A stretch of 64,000 nt of DNA from Alphaproteobacteria bacterium (GTDB lineage: Bacteria; Pseudomonadota; Alphaproteobacteria; Micavibrionales; UBA2020), in the NCBI GenBank assembly GCA_021413445.1, contig JAIOQI010000043.1:1-64000 (forward strand). Direction: 5' to 3'. The translations under genes were made by a program, and so were the position numbers. Positions 1 through 7,503 of the stretch are shown here, piece after piece. The stretch's first letter is position 1; each line of letters opens with the position of its first letter. A model generated the notes under the pieces. It did not search any database. It was given only the letters and a program-made list of their open reading frames with translations, and was not told the DNA's origin.

Positions 1-296
1 GTTGCCCCCGGCGCGAGCTCGAACGCCTTGGGCGCAACGATCAGGTTTTCCGCAGGCTGGGTTGTTTCGTTCGCCAAGCCGGTATTGATAACCTGGACGA
101 TGCTCGCAACTATCTTTGCCGGCTTGTCGCTCTGGTTAGTAACATTCAGGTTCTCAACCGGACGCTTGCCGGCAGAAAATTCGATCACCATCCTGTCCAG
201 GGCGATCCCCGCCGCCTGCGCCGTTTCGGCGCCAATAAATATTATTGCAAATAAACCCGCGAAAGCCGCAGCAAAAAGCCGACCGTTATTTTTCAT
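1..296 (-). CDS. PapD-like periplasmic chaperone, N-terminal part (cut by window edge)
   Basis: Read on the minus strand, an ATG preceded by GGGAGGAG opens a frame that runs off the left edge after 98 codons. Residues 1-28 form a signal peptide ending in ETAQA. The mature part has the look of the first immunoglobulin-like domain of chaperone-usher chaperones: a strand with RMVIEF, then ENLNVTNQSDKPAKI, and FELAPGAT near the cut. Family members cap pilus or surface-fibre subunits in the periplasm. The usher and subunit genes would lie to the left, outside the window. The family call rests on this N-terminal pattern only. Confidence 0.7.
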   Translation of the reverse strand, partial: MKNNGRLFAAAFAGLFAIIFIGAETAQAAGIALDRMVIEFSAGKRPVENLNVTNQSDKPAKIVASIVQVINTGLANETTQPAENLIVAPKAFELAPGA

Positions 297-419
297 GATC
301 TCCTCCCAAAAAAATAAAACCCTCTAGATAGATAGCACGTTTTTAGAACTTACAGAATGCCGATTAAAAAATTATTTACGACGCTTGACCTTTTCACCAG
401 CAGGGCTTACGGTGTGTCT

Positions 420-719
420 ATGAAAAAACAGATAAGCTCATTTTTCTTAGCAGCCCTTATTTTGGCGCAGGCGCCCGCCTTCGCCGCCATCGGCAGCACC
501 GCCACCACGCAAACCGGCATTTCCGTGACCATCCCCGCCCATTACAAAGCCTCCCTGAAAAACGGCACCCTGTGCATTGAGCCAAAAATGCACGAAGAAT
601 ACCGCATCATGTCCGGTGAAAATCTCATTGCTCCTGAAGAGTGCGAAAATGGCGGAACGAAAATCAGCGGCTGGGACAAGGACACGGACACAGTCAGCAT
701 CCGGATCGAGCCGGAATAA
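420..719 (+). CDS. small secreted protein, unknown function
   Basis: About 99 residues starting MKKQISSFF. The first 22 or so residues are a clean Sec signal peptide ending in APAFA. An upstream in-frame ATG at 357 would put 21 charged residues before the signal, so 420 is the better start, although no strong ribosome site is visible at either. The mature part has two cysteines about 24 residues apart, which could form a disulphide in the periplasm. It is divergent from the chaperone-like gene and may belong to the same surface-structure locus. I do not recognise a family. Confidence 0.6.
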   Translation: MKKQISSFFLAALILAQAPAFAAIGSTATTQTGISVTIPAHYKASLKNGTLCIEPKMHEEYRIMSGENLIAPEECENGGTKISGWDKDTDTVSIRIEPE

Positions 720-885
720 AGAGCGCATTTTTCTGTTTAACCGTCTGAAATTAAACAAAAAAAACAAAACCTCCTCAAAAAAATTCCATATTCCGGCGAT
801 TGTGGTTGATGAAACCGCTGTAATGTCGTACAAATTTACGATCTGAATTGACAGAATCACCCAAATAGCCCCGGAGTAAATGCCC

Positions 886-1680
886 ATGTCCAAGAAAGCC
901 CCTGTGAACGATGCCTTCATCAACCACGCCCCCGTCGCCGTGAACGACGCCAATGCCACCACGGAAGATGCTCCGGTGACCGGCAACGTCCTCAGTAATG
1001 ACTATGACCCCGACCCTCTCGACAGTTTTCATGTCTCCTTCGTCGAAGGCGCCAAGGTCAATGGCAGCGGCACAACGACGATCACCCTCGCCTCCGGCGG
1101 TTCGGTCACCATTGCCGCCGACGGCACCTACACCTATGACAGCAACGGCGTCTTCACCTACCTGATGACCGGCGAGCAATTGCAGGACAGCTTCACCTAC
1201 ACCATCACCGACAGTCATGGCGCGACCTCCACCGCCACTGTCACCATCGCGGTCGACGGCATCGGGCTGCACCCCTACGATCCGCTGCCGCCCGAGCTGC
1301 CGGGTCTCGGCCTCGGCCATGGCTACTGGAAGACGCACGACGGCTCCCCCAATCCCAATGACTGGAACATCAAGCTGGGCGCCAGCTTCGAGCAGTACTT
1401 CGGCGTCGACCTCAACTGGTCCAAAAACGGCAACAAGCCGGGCAAGATAAAAGATGTTTCCTTCCATGATGCCATCGACCTGAAGGGCGGCGGCAACAAC
1501 GCCCTGGCGCGCGAAGCCGTCACCGCCATCCTCAACGCCCTCGACGAGAAGAACGGCACGCAATACGACTTCGCCTACAGCGTGGATAAGATCATCTCGA
1601 TGGTGCACGACGCTTACGCCAGCCACGATGCCGCCCTGATCGAGCACACCAAAGACCTGCTGCTGGCCAGCCATGAGTAA
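886..1680 (+). CDS. cadherin/VCBS-like Ig-domain protein with a GYWKTH C-terminal module
   Basis: 264 residues. The GGAG at 873-876 is 9 bases from this ATG but only 3 from the in-frame ATG at 880, so 886 is chosen. Residues ~10-125 look like a bacterial cadherin/VCBS-type domain: the segment PVAVNDANATTEDAPVTGNV, a GTYTYDSNG turn and SFTYTITDSHGATSTATVTI. The remainder carries GHGYWKTHDG and later GGGNNALAREAVTAILNA, a pairing I associate with exported surface proteins in many bacteria and archaea. There is no classical signal peptide, so any export would need another route. The adhesin or surface role is inferred from domain type only. Confidence 0.65.
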   Translation: MSKKAPVNDAFINHAPVAVNDANATTEDAPVTGNVLSNDYDPDPLDSFHVSFVEGAKVNGSGTTTITLASGGSVTIAADGTYTYDSNGVFTYLMTGEQLQDSFTYTITDSHGATSTATVTIAVDGIGLHPYDPLPPELPGLGLGHGYWKTHDGSPNPNDWNIKLGASFEQYFGVDLNWSKNGNKPGKIKDVSFHDAIDLKGGGNNALAREAVTAILNALDEKNGTQYDFAYSVDKIISMVHDAYASHDAALIEHTKDLLLASHE

Positions 1681-2287
1681 GGCGGCAGGCGAGGGCAGGC
1701 ACAGCATGGCGCATGTAGAAAAATTTTCCCCGAACTACTATTATAGCCTGGAGAAACAGGACGACTATGTTCTCCGTGTCTGGCTGGATTCCAGTTATCC
1801 GTATGTCTATTGCAAATATGATTTTCTGGGCAGGGTGATGTTTGTTGGCGGCAGCTCATCGGATAAAGGGGCAACAACTGCCATTCCTTTTTCCCAACTG
1901 GATACAGAAGCGCTGGAATTTTTTCATGCCCAGCTCGTAAAGCTGGGCGGCAAGCCGCCGGCGCTGCCGGACGCGCTTTCCAAAGAAACCAGCGAGACTT
2001 GGGTCAGGATGGGCTCCAAGGCCATCGCCCACGTCGGCGTTTATCCGGAGATGCAGAGAAAGCTCACCGATATTTTCAATTTCGAAAGCCGCCAACACTT
2101 CATGGTCACCGAAAGCCTGAAGACCCATGCCGAGATCACCACCCAGCCGGTCAGCTTCGACAGCCTGTCCCCGGCGACGCTGGAAAAGGCCCTGGAGGAA
2201 TTCACCAAGGCCGGCGGCGCGGCGGACAAGGATTTTGTCCTGCGCGGCGCCGCAAATTTAAAAGGCAAGTCACCGCTCCGGGATTAA
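1673..2287 (+). CDS. hypothetical cytosolic protein, distant relative of the 45.7-kb protein
   Basis: 204 residues, no signal peptide or membrane segment. The ATG at 1673 overlaps the stop of the upstream gene by 8 bases, which suggests translational coupling; an alternative start is MAHVEKF at 1706. The segment LDTEALEFFHAQLVKLGGKP followed by PALPDAL resembles [20 protein letters not shown] followed by PPPLDEKL in the gene at 45728, so the two are probably paralogues. I do not recognise the family. The C-terminus is basic and low in structure (KGKSPLRD). It ends 5 bases before the convergent tag gene. Confidence 0.6.
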   Translation: MSKAAGEGRHSMAHVEKFSPNYYYSLEKQDDYVLRVWLDSSYPYVYCKYDFLGRVMFVGGSSSDKGATTAIPFSQLDTEALEFFHAQLVKLGGKPPALPDALSKETSETWVRMGSKAIAHVGVYPEMQRKLTDIFNFESRQHFMVTESLKTHAEITTQPVSFDSLSPATLEKALEEFTKAGGAADKDFVLRGAANLKGKSPLRD

Positions 2288-2291
2288 CGCC

Positions 2292-2870
2292 CTACAATTT
2301 CCCATGCCGGAAGCAGCCCGTCAGGTGGTCATTGACCATGCCCACCGCCTGCATATGGGCATAAATGATCGTCGAGCCGACGAAAGTGAAACCCCTTTTC
2401 TTCAGGTCTTTGCTGAAAGCATCGGAGAGTGGTGTGCTGGCGGGCAGCTGCCGGATGTCGTCCCACTGGTTCCTGACGGGAACCCCGTCCACAAAACGCC
2501 ACTGATAGTCGCTGAAGCTGCCGAACTCCTCCTGCACTTCCAAGAAAGCCTTGGCGTTGCTGACGGCGGATTCTATTTTCAGGCGGTTGCGGATAATGCC
2601 GGCATCCTGCATCAAAACCTCGGCCTTCTTTTTGCTGAAGCGGGCGACCTTTTCGGGGTCAAACGCCGCGAAGGCCCTGCGGTATCCCTCGCGGCGCTTG
2701 AGGATCGTGATCCAGCTCAAGCCCGCCTGCGCCCCTTCGAGAATAAGGAACTCGAACAGCTTGCGGTCGTCAAAAACGGGCACGCCCCATTCCTCGTCAT
2801 GGTAGGCGACATACAGGGGGTCGGTCCCGGCCCAGGGGCAGCGGCTGATCTCTTTCATGTTTTTATCCAT
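2292..2870 (-). CDS. tag: DNA-3-methyladenine glycosylase I
   Basis: 192 residues, the usual length for Tag. The enzyme removes 3-methyladenine from alkylated DNA in base excision repair. The N-terminal CPWAG and YHDEEWGVP segments, LEGAQAGLSW with its catalytic Glu, and the C-terminal NDHLTGCFRH are family hallmarks. The Cys and His residues at both ends match the zinc site of the E. coli enzyme. It starts at ATG 2870; a second ATG four codons in is possible. It is convergent with the gene to its left and divergent from the M48 protease gene, so it is probably a single-gene unit. Confidence 0.95.
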   Translation of the reverse strand: MDKNMKEISRCPWAGTDPLYVAYHDEEWGVPVFDDRKLFEFLILEGAQAGLSWITILKRREGYRRAFAAFDPEKVARFSKKKAEVLMQDAGIIRNRLKIESAVSNAKAFLEVQEEFGSFSDYQWRFVDGVPVRNQWDDIRQLPASTPLSDAFSKDLKKRGFTFVGSTIIYAHMQAVGMVNDHLTGCFRHGKL

Positions 2871-2906
2871 CTTTAAAAATACCCTTTCCCATGCTACAAA
2901 TAATCC

Positions 2907-3983
2907 ATGAAAAATTCATCTGTTTCATTTTTTATCGCCGGCCTCCTGCTCCTCGGCGCCTGCGCCGGCCCTGTCACCATGTCGCCGCAGGGCAGCGGCA
3001 TCGAAATCATGCAGGAAACCCAGCGCCAAAAGGATCTGGCGTATAAACAGCTCATCCGGGACCAGGACCGGGTTTTCAATGTCTCCTTCCCGGTCCTCGC
3101 GGCGAATACCCCTTTCTGCGACAGGGCCGCCACCGCCTTCGGACTGACGATGTGGAATGTCTATTCGATCCCGAACGAATACCGCCAGGCCGCCATCAAT
3201 GTTTACAACCTGCACGCCAAACTGGCGGCGCAATTCGTCGCCGACAAGTCCCCGGCAGGGCGCGCCGGCATCCGTTCCGGGGATCTGATCGTCGCCATCA
3301 ACGGCCAGGGCATCCCCCCGGGCCCGGGAGCCCGCAAGACCGCCTATGAATATCTGGACCAGGCCGGAGACAAAAAAACCGACATCCTGTTTGAAAGAAA
3401 CGGCCAGCTCATCAACACTGTCGTCCAGCCGGCAGCCATCTGCGCCTATCCGGTGCAGCTCAACTACAGCAGCACGGAGCTCAACGCCCAGTCCGACGGC
3501 AGCCGCATCGTCATCGACAAGGGCATCGTGCGCTTTACCGAGAATGACAACGAACTGGCGCTGGTCATCGCCCACGAGCTTGGCCACAACGCCATGCACC
3601 ACATCGACAAGCAGCAGAGCAACGCCATGCTCGGCGGTCTCGGCGGTCTCGCCATCGACGCCCTGCTCGCCTCGGCCGGCGTCAACAGCGGCAATGAATT
3701 CGGGCAGATGGGGCAGGAGATCGGCGGCCAGGCCTACTCCGTCGCCTTCGAGCAGGAAGCGGATTATGTGGGCATGTATTTCATGGAGCGGGCGGGATAC
3801 AATTCAACGGGCGTGGCTGATTTCTGGCGGCGCTATGCCGCTGAGAGCCCCAAGTCGGTCAGCAAACGGACCACGCACCCTACGACGCCGGAGCGCTTCA
3901 TCGCCATCGACCGCGCCCACAGGGAAATCGCCAAGAAAAAAGCCACCGGCCAGCCGCTGATCCCGAATATAAAGCAGGAATGA
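2907..3983 (+). CDS. M48-family metalloprotease lipoprotein with PDZ domain
   Basis: 358 residues. A lipobox (LLGAC, lipidated Cys19) predicts an outer-membrane or periplasmic lipoprotein. Residues ~100-170 form a PDZ-like domain (RAGIRSGDLIVAINGQG). The zinc protease motif is HELGH at residues 223-227, and the third ligand is probably Glu284 in EQEADYVG. This arrangement resembles the BepA/YfgC and LoiP group of envelope quality-control proteases, but the PDZ insertion before the catalytic domain is a distinct architecture. The substrate is unknown. It is followed by a palindromic intergenic repeat and no clear terminator. Confidence 0.85.
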   Translation: MKNSSVSFFIAGLLLLGACAGPVTMSPQGSGIEIMQETQRQKDLAYKQLIRDQDRVFNVSFPVLAANTPFCDRAATAFGLTMWNVYSIPNEYRQAAINVYNLHAKLAAQFVADKSPAGRAGIRSGDLIVAINGQGIPPGPGARKTAYEYLDQAGDKKTDILFERNGQLINTVVQPAAICAYPVQLNYSSTELNAQSDGSRIVIDKGIVRFTENDNELALVIAHELGHNAMHHIDKQQSNAMLGGLGGLAIDALLASAGVNSGNEFGQMGQEIGGQAYSVAFEQEADYVGMYFMERAGYNSTGVADFWRRYAAESPKSVSKRTTHPTTPERFIAIDRAHREIAKKKATGQPLIPNIKQE

Positions 3984-3993
3984 TAATCAATGT

Positions 3994-4088
3994 GTCACCC
4001 CGGCGAAGGCCGGGGTCTGGCCCCGCCGCAAGGCGGCATTTATAAAGGTGCTTCGCACGGACCAGATCCCGGCCTTCGCCGGGATGAC
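3994..4088. repeat. long palindromic intergenic repeat
   Basis: The ends are inverted copies of one another: GTCACCCCGGCGAAGGCCGG at the left and CCGGCCTTCGCCGGGATGAC at the right, with a smaller CCGCC/GGCGG hairpin between. Elements of this kind (GTCATCCCGGC...) are widespread in alphaproteobacterial genomes. It lies between two genes that converge here and may also serve as a bidirectional terminator. Confidence 0.75.
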
Positions 4089-4120
4089 GGGTGCTTATTT
4101 AAATTAAAATGAGAAAGACC

Positions 4121-4705
4121 CTACCAGCTCCTGACACTGCCGGTATCGACATGCACGAAATCGCTGGAGGGGTAGAACCCGACCCCGCCGGCCTTCAGGC
4201 CCATTGCCGATGCCCGCAGCGAAGCAAGCCGGGTGCCCGGCTGGTTAATGTCGGCCGCCTGGCCCTGCATATGCAGGCTGCCGCGCGCCACGCCGTCGCT
4301 ATGCCGCCGCAGCCACGCATTGGTGGCCGGCGAACGGTAGCCGGAAAAGACCTCGAAGGGCGTAAAATTCTTGGTGCGCTGCTGCAGGACGAACAGTACG
4401 TCGATCAGGCGCGGGTCGATCGGGTATTTCTCGTTGTTGCGGTAGTCGCGCAGCACCGATTTTATTTCGCCAAAGGCGTCCGGCAGGTACTTCCCGTCGT
4501 ACCAGTACTCGCCCTTGAAGCTTTCGCCGGTGTGGGCGTTGGTGAAAGACATTTCGCGCGCGGCAGCCGGCTGGCTCGCTCGCACGAGTGACGGCGTCCA
4601 GAAACCCAGCACAGCGGAAAACAGCAACCCATGTTTCAGGAACCCGCGGCGGTCGGCGCGATAGGCTTCCGCAGCCGCGTTATTCTTTTGAATGAGATCG
4701 TTCAA
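4121..4705 (-). CDS. Tat-exported M15-type murein peptidase (DUF882/YcbK-like)
   Basis: 194 residues with a TTG start; AAGG lies about 10 bases upstream and no in-frame ATG is suitable. The N-terminus has a twin-arginine signal, DRRGFLKHG, then a hydrophobic stretch ending near SLVRA. The catalytic domain shows FSGYRSPATN, then H145 and D152 in LHMQGQAADI, and H185 in DFVHVDTG, which is the zinc ligand set of the M15 D-Ala-D-Ala endopeptidase fold. E. coli MepK is the characterised relative and cuts peptidoglycan cross-links. A periplasmic cell-wall role is therefore likely. The cleavage specificity cannot be read from sequence. Confidence 0.85.
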   Translation of the reverse strand: MNDLIQKNNAAAEAYRADRRGFLKHGLLFSAVLGFWTPSLVRASQPAAAREMSFTNAHTGESFKGEYWYDGKYLPDAFGEIKSVLRDYRNNEKYPIDPRLIDVLFVLQQRTKNFTPFEVFSGYRSPATNAWLRRHSDGVARGSLHMQGQAADINQPGTRLASLRASAMGLKAGGVGFYPSSDFVHVDTGSVRSW

Positions 4706-4805
4706 ATCAACACCTTGCTTATAGTCATTGCAACGCCCTTACTTAGCAATAATAGCACAGCTTGTCAATTTTGGGAGGGAAAGTGATTTTCGTAATGCTT
4801 TATAT

Positions 4806-5642
4806 TCAAGGGGTTAGCTTGGCATTCGGCGAGGGTTTATCCAGCCTGACCACGGGGTTCTGCTGCTGTTTCACCAGTTGCGTCAGCTCCTCGACCGTCC
4901 GGCGCAGGGCGGTGATTTCCTCGGACAGGGAGTCCAGGGTGGCGGGCTTTTTCTGCGCGTCCGGCGACAGTTCGCTCAGGAATACATAGGCCTTCAGGTC
5001 ATTCGGTTCCGAGCGGGCGACATATTTCGCGCGCTCGATGTCCGCGCCGTGCTTTTCGACCAGGTAGAGGCACATCTCCTTGTTCTGCCACTCTGCCGCA
5101 AGGCGCAGATATTTTTCGTCCTCGGCATAGGGCGGGATGCCGAGGCGCACCGCCAGATCGACGGCCTCAGGAAGGTTATAATAGATGGCGCTTCTTAAAA
5201 TCCTGTCCCTTCCGTCGATCCGGTCAATCCCGCCGGCGGTCATTTTTTCCAGCCACTGCAGCTTTTTTTGCTTGTCCGCAGCGCAGGAGAAAACATGTGC
5301 AATGGGGTGCCAGGAATAATCCCCCTGATTGAAATTGATTTCCGTTTCAAGAATCGTTTCCAGACGGTCATATTGACCTGACTCCAGAAAATCTCTGGCC
5401 ATCCCCTGGCCTTCGGAGTACAAAGCCGAAACCTTGTTGAGATGCCGGATTCTTTTCTGGATATACATTTTCAGGACTTCCGGGCTGCCCTGGTTCCGCA
5501 AGGCGACACAGGCTTCCCCCCGCGGCTCAAAGCCCCCATCCAGAATCCGGCCCATCCAGGCCGCATCCTGCTTTTGCAGCGCTTCATAAAAAGCGGTTTT
5601 CAATTTCCGCGCCTCGGACTGAAAAATGAAGGGAAGTTTCAT
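4806..5642 (-). CDS. ankyrin-like protein with C-terminal coiled coil (copy B)
   Basis: 278 residues, no signal peptide. The central region has degenerate ankyrin-type helical pairs (LRSAIYYNLPEAVDLAVRLG; LRLAAEWQNKEMCLYLVEKH). It ends with a heptad-patterned segment, EEITALRRTVEELTQLV, and the tail QNPVVRLDK. The gene immediately upstream on the same strand has the same layout and a near-identical tail, so the pair arose by tandem duplication. Such proteins usually mediate protein-protein contacts; the coiled coil suggests homo- or hetero-oligomers of the two paralogues. Partners are unknown. Confidence 0.75.
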   Translation of the reverse strand: MKLPFIFQSEARKLKTAFYEALQKQDAAWMGRILDGGFEPRGEACVALRNQGSPEVLKMYIQKRIRHLNKVSALYSEGQGMARDFLESGQYDRLETILETEINFNQGDYSWHPIAHVFSCAADKQKKLQWLEKMTAGGIDRIDGRDRILRSAIYYNLPEAVDLAVRLGIPPYAEDEKYLRLAAEWQNKEMCLYLVEKHGADIERAKYVARSEPNDLKAYVFLSELSPDAQKKPATLDSLSEEITALRRTVEELTQLVKQQQNPVVRLDKPSPNAKLTP

Positions 5643-5653
5643 GGCTGTGCCTT

Positions 5654-6610
5654 TCAGGGCTGGGGAGTCGAGTTGGAATTTTTATCCAGCCTGACCACGG
5701 GGTTCTGCAACTGCACCACCTTCTGCGTCAGCTCCGCGACCATTTCGCGCAGTTTTTTCAGGTCTTCCGACAGGGTTTCGATGGTGGCGGGTTTTTCTGG
5801 AGCCACCGGCTTTTCCGGCTCAGGGAGGTTCATATTCTTTTTCACTTCGGTCAGAAAGTATATGACCTTGAACTCTTTGTTTTTTTCATTTTCATCCACG
5901 TCGTAGCACTCGGTCAGCCTGCGCGCATCGGCAATGACGTAGTCAACATGCGCATCGAATTTTTCAATCAAGTAGCGGCAGATTTCCTCCCGCCCATATT
6001 CTGCCGCCAAATGCAACGCGTATTTGCCATGGACTTGCGGATTGACTCCCAATTGTATGAGCAGGTCCACAACGTCCGCATAATCGGTCGCGATAGCATC
6101 CCGCAAGAAATCTTCCCTGCCGTGAACCTGGCCAATCCCGCAGGCGGCCATTTTCCCGAGGAAAGCTTTCTCCGTGTTGGAAGGGATGCTGTACGTCCTG
6201 CTATCAAAATACGGGATATGCATACCGTATTCAGCCCTATGTGCCATCTCCTCCTGCCGAACGTCAGCACGCCTCTTCAGGACCAGTTGAAGGGGATGAG
6301 ACTTGTAGTCTTCACGATTGAAATCGATCCCCGCCTCCAGCATCAGGTCCACGCGGTCGAAAAGGTTTTTATCCAGGCAGTAATTGATCGGGGAGAACAT
6401 CCAGCCCCAGCCGCCCTTGTCTTTCACTTTTTCAAAGTAGGTTTTCAGCACCTCGAGGTTGGCCTCGCGGGCGAGAACTTCCAGCTCCCGCTCTTCCAGC
6501 GGAACGTGCATCTGATCCAGCAGGTTGGCGACCTCGGCCGCGTCCTGCGCCTTGACCGCAGCGCGGAACTGATACTCCCAGCTCGTGAATGCTTTCTTCA
6601 ATAAATTCAT
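5654..6610 (-). CDS. ankyrin-repeat protein with C-terminal coiled coil (copy A)
   Basis: 318 residues, cytosolic by prediction. Ankyrin repeats are clearer than in copy B: LRDAIATDYADVVDLLIQLG followed by KYALHLAAEYGREEICRYLI. The C-terminal ~40 residues (EDLKKLREMVAELTQKV, then QNPVVRLDK) form a coiled coil matching copy B. It ends 11 bases before copy B starts, so both are probably on one transcript. AT-rich sequence upstream (6611-6716) probably holds the promoter, but I did not find a convincing -35/-10 pair there. The function is unknown beyond a likely scaffold role. Confidence 0.8.
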   Translation of the reverse strand: MNLLKKAFTSWEYQFRAAVKAQDAAEVANLLDQMHVPLEERELEVLAREANLEVLKTYFEKVKDKGGWGWMFSPINYCLDKNLFDRVDLMLEAGIDFNREDYKSHPLQLVLKRRADVRQEEMAHRAEYGMHIPYFDSRTYSIPSNTEKAFLGKMAACGIGQVHGREDFLRDAIATDYADVVDLLIQLGVNPQVHGKYALHLAAEYGREEICRYLIEKFDAHVDYVIADARRLTECYDVDENEKNKEFKVIYFLTEVKKNMNLPEPEKPVAPEKPATIETLSEDLKKLREMVAELTQKVVQLQNPVVRLDKNSNSTPQP

Positions 6611-6716
6611 CGTTCTGCCTTCTGGCTTTTATCGTGAAGGCAGTTTATAGAGATTCTTGATTTATGTCAATGGAAATACGTAAATATACTATCGTCTATC
6701 TTATTGATATATATAT

Positions 6717-7352
6717 CTAAAAATCATCATCCGTCGTTTTGATGGCCGGGCCGGCGCCTTTGGCTTTCATCGACCGCGCCGTCTGGATGGCCTTGAGGAA
6801 GGCGATCGGCGTCTCGATCGGCGGCAGGATGATCTCGCCGACGCCCATGCCGCGGATGCTGACGCGGCCATAGCCCAGAATGCGCCCCCAGAACTCCTGG
6901 CTGACGGAAACGCCCTCGATGCGGTCGATACTGATTTCGCCGACGTGACGGGCGACCAGCCCTTTCTTGTAAATCAGGCGGTCGTTGGTCACGGCAATCT
7001 CGGTGGTCGCCTTGATAATCATCATGTGGGTGAAGAAAAACAGCCCGAGCAGGAAAAATCCCAGGATGGAAAAGCGCAGCAGGGGATGCAGCAGCCACAG
7101 GATCTGCAGGTAACCGCCCTTGGCCTTCACCACCGTCTCCCAGACCTCGCCGTACGACTCCTGCGGCAGCCCCGGATACATGTCGCGGATATTGGCCGTT
7201 ACGATCCACCAGATGCCGCCATACCCGATGGCAATGCCGACCGCCAGGCCGAACAGGATCCAGAACACGGCATTCACCGTGTACATCCAGTGAAAGCGCG
7301 CGCCTAGCAGGATTTCTTCGCCGGCGCCTAATGACTGTTGAACGTAGAGCAT
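6717..7352 (-). CDS. bacterial PH-domain (YdbS/bPH2-type) membrane protein
   Basis: 211 residues. The N-terminus has the LGAGEEILLGARFHW pattern of this family, then two hydrophobic segments at roughly 25-50 and 87-110, then a soluble domain with ATTEIAVTNDRLIYKKGLVA, EISIDRIEGVSVSQ and RVSIRGMG, which is the signature of bacterial PH domains of the YdbS type. The molecular role of these proteins is poorly defined; membrane association is expected. It is transcribed divergently from the lipid-transport operon starting at 7504, with 151 bases between start codons. Confidence 0.85.
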   Translation of the reverse strand: MLYVQQSLGAGEEILLGARFHWMYTVNAVFWILFGLAVGIAIGYGGIWWIVTANIRDMYPGLPQESYGEVWETVVKAKGGYLQILWLLHPLLRFSILGFFLLGLFFFTHMMIIKATTEIAVTNDRLIYKKGLVARHVGEISIDRIEGVSVSQEFWGRILGYGRVSIRGMGVGEIILPPIETPIAFLKAIQTARSMKAKGAGPAIKTTDDDF

Positions 7353-7479
7353 TCAAAAAACCCCGAATTATTCTTGCCGGACAAGATTGTGCGCCGATGA
7401 TACCGGTTCGGTAGATCATCAGGGATGACACTATCTTCTTGATGAGTATATAAAAAACCAATAGAAATACATAGAGGCT

Positions 7480-7503
7480 CTTTCTCACACGAGAAGGTTT
7501 TTT
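7480..7503 (+). promoter_or_regulatory. hairpin sequestering the mlaE ribosome site
   Basis: CTTTCTC at 7480-7486 pairs with GAGAAGG at 7491-7497 around an ACAC loop, and six T residues follow directly before the ATG at 7504. GAGAAGG is also the only Shine-Dalgarno-like sequence for the gene. The element could block translation when folded, or act as an intrinsic-terminator-like attenuator. Both readings are inferences from the sequence. Confidence 0.5.

Noticed and set aside
28-327. Plus-strand frame at the left edge
   Set aside because: The minus strand has a signal peptide, ribosome site and PapD-like sequence over the same bases.
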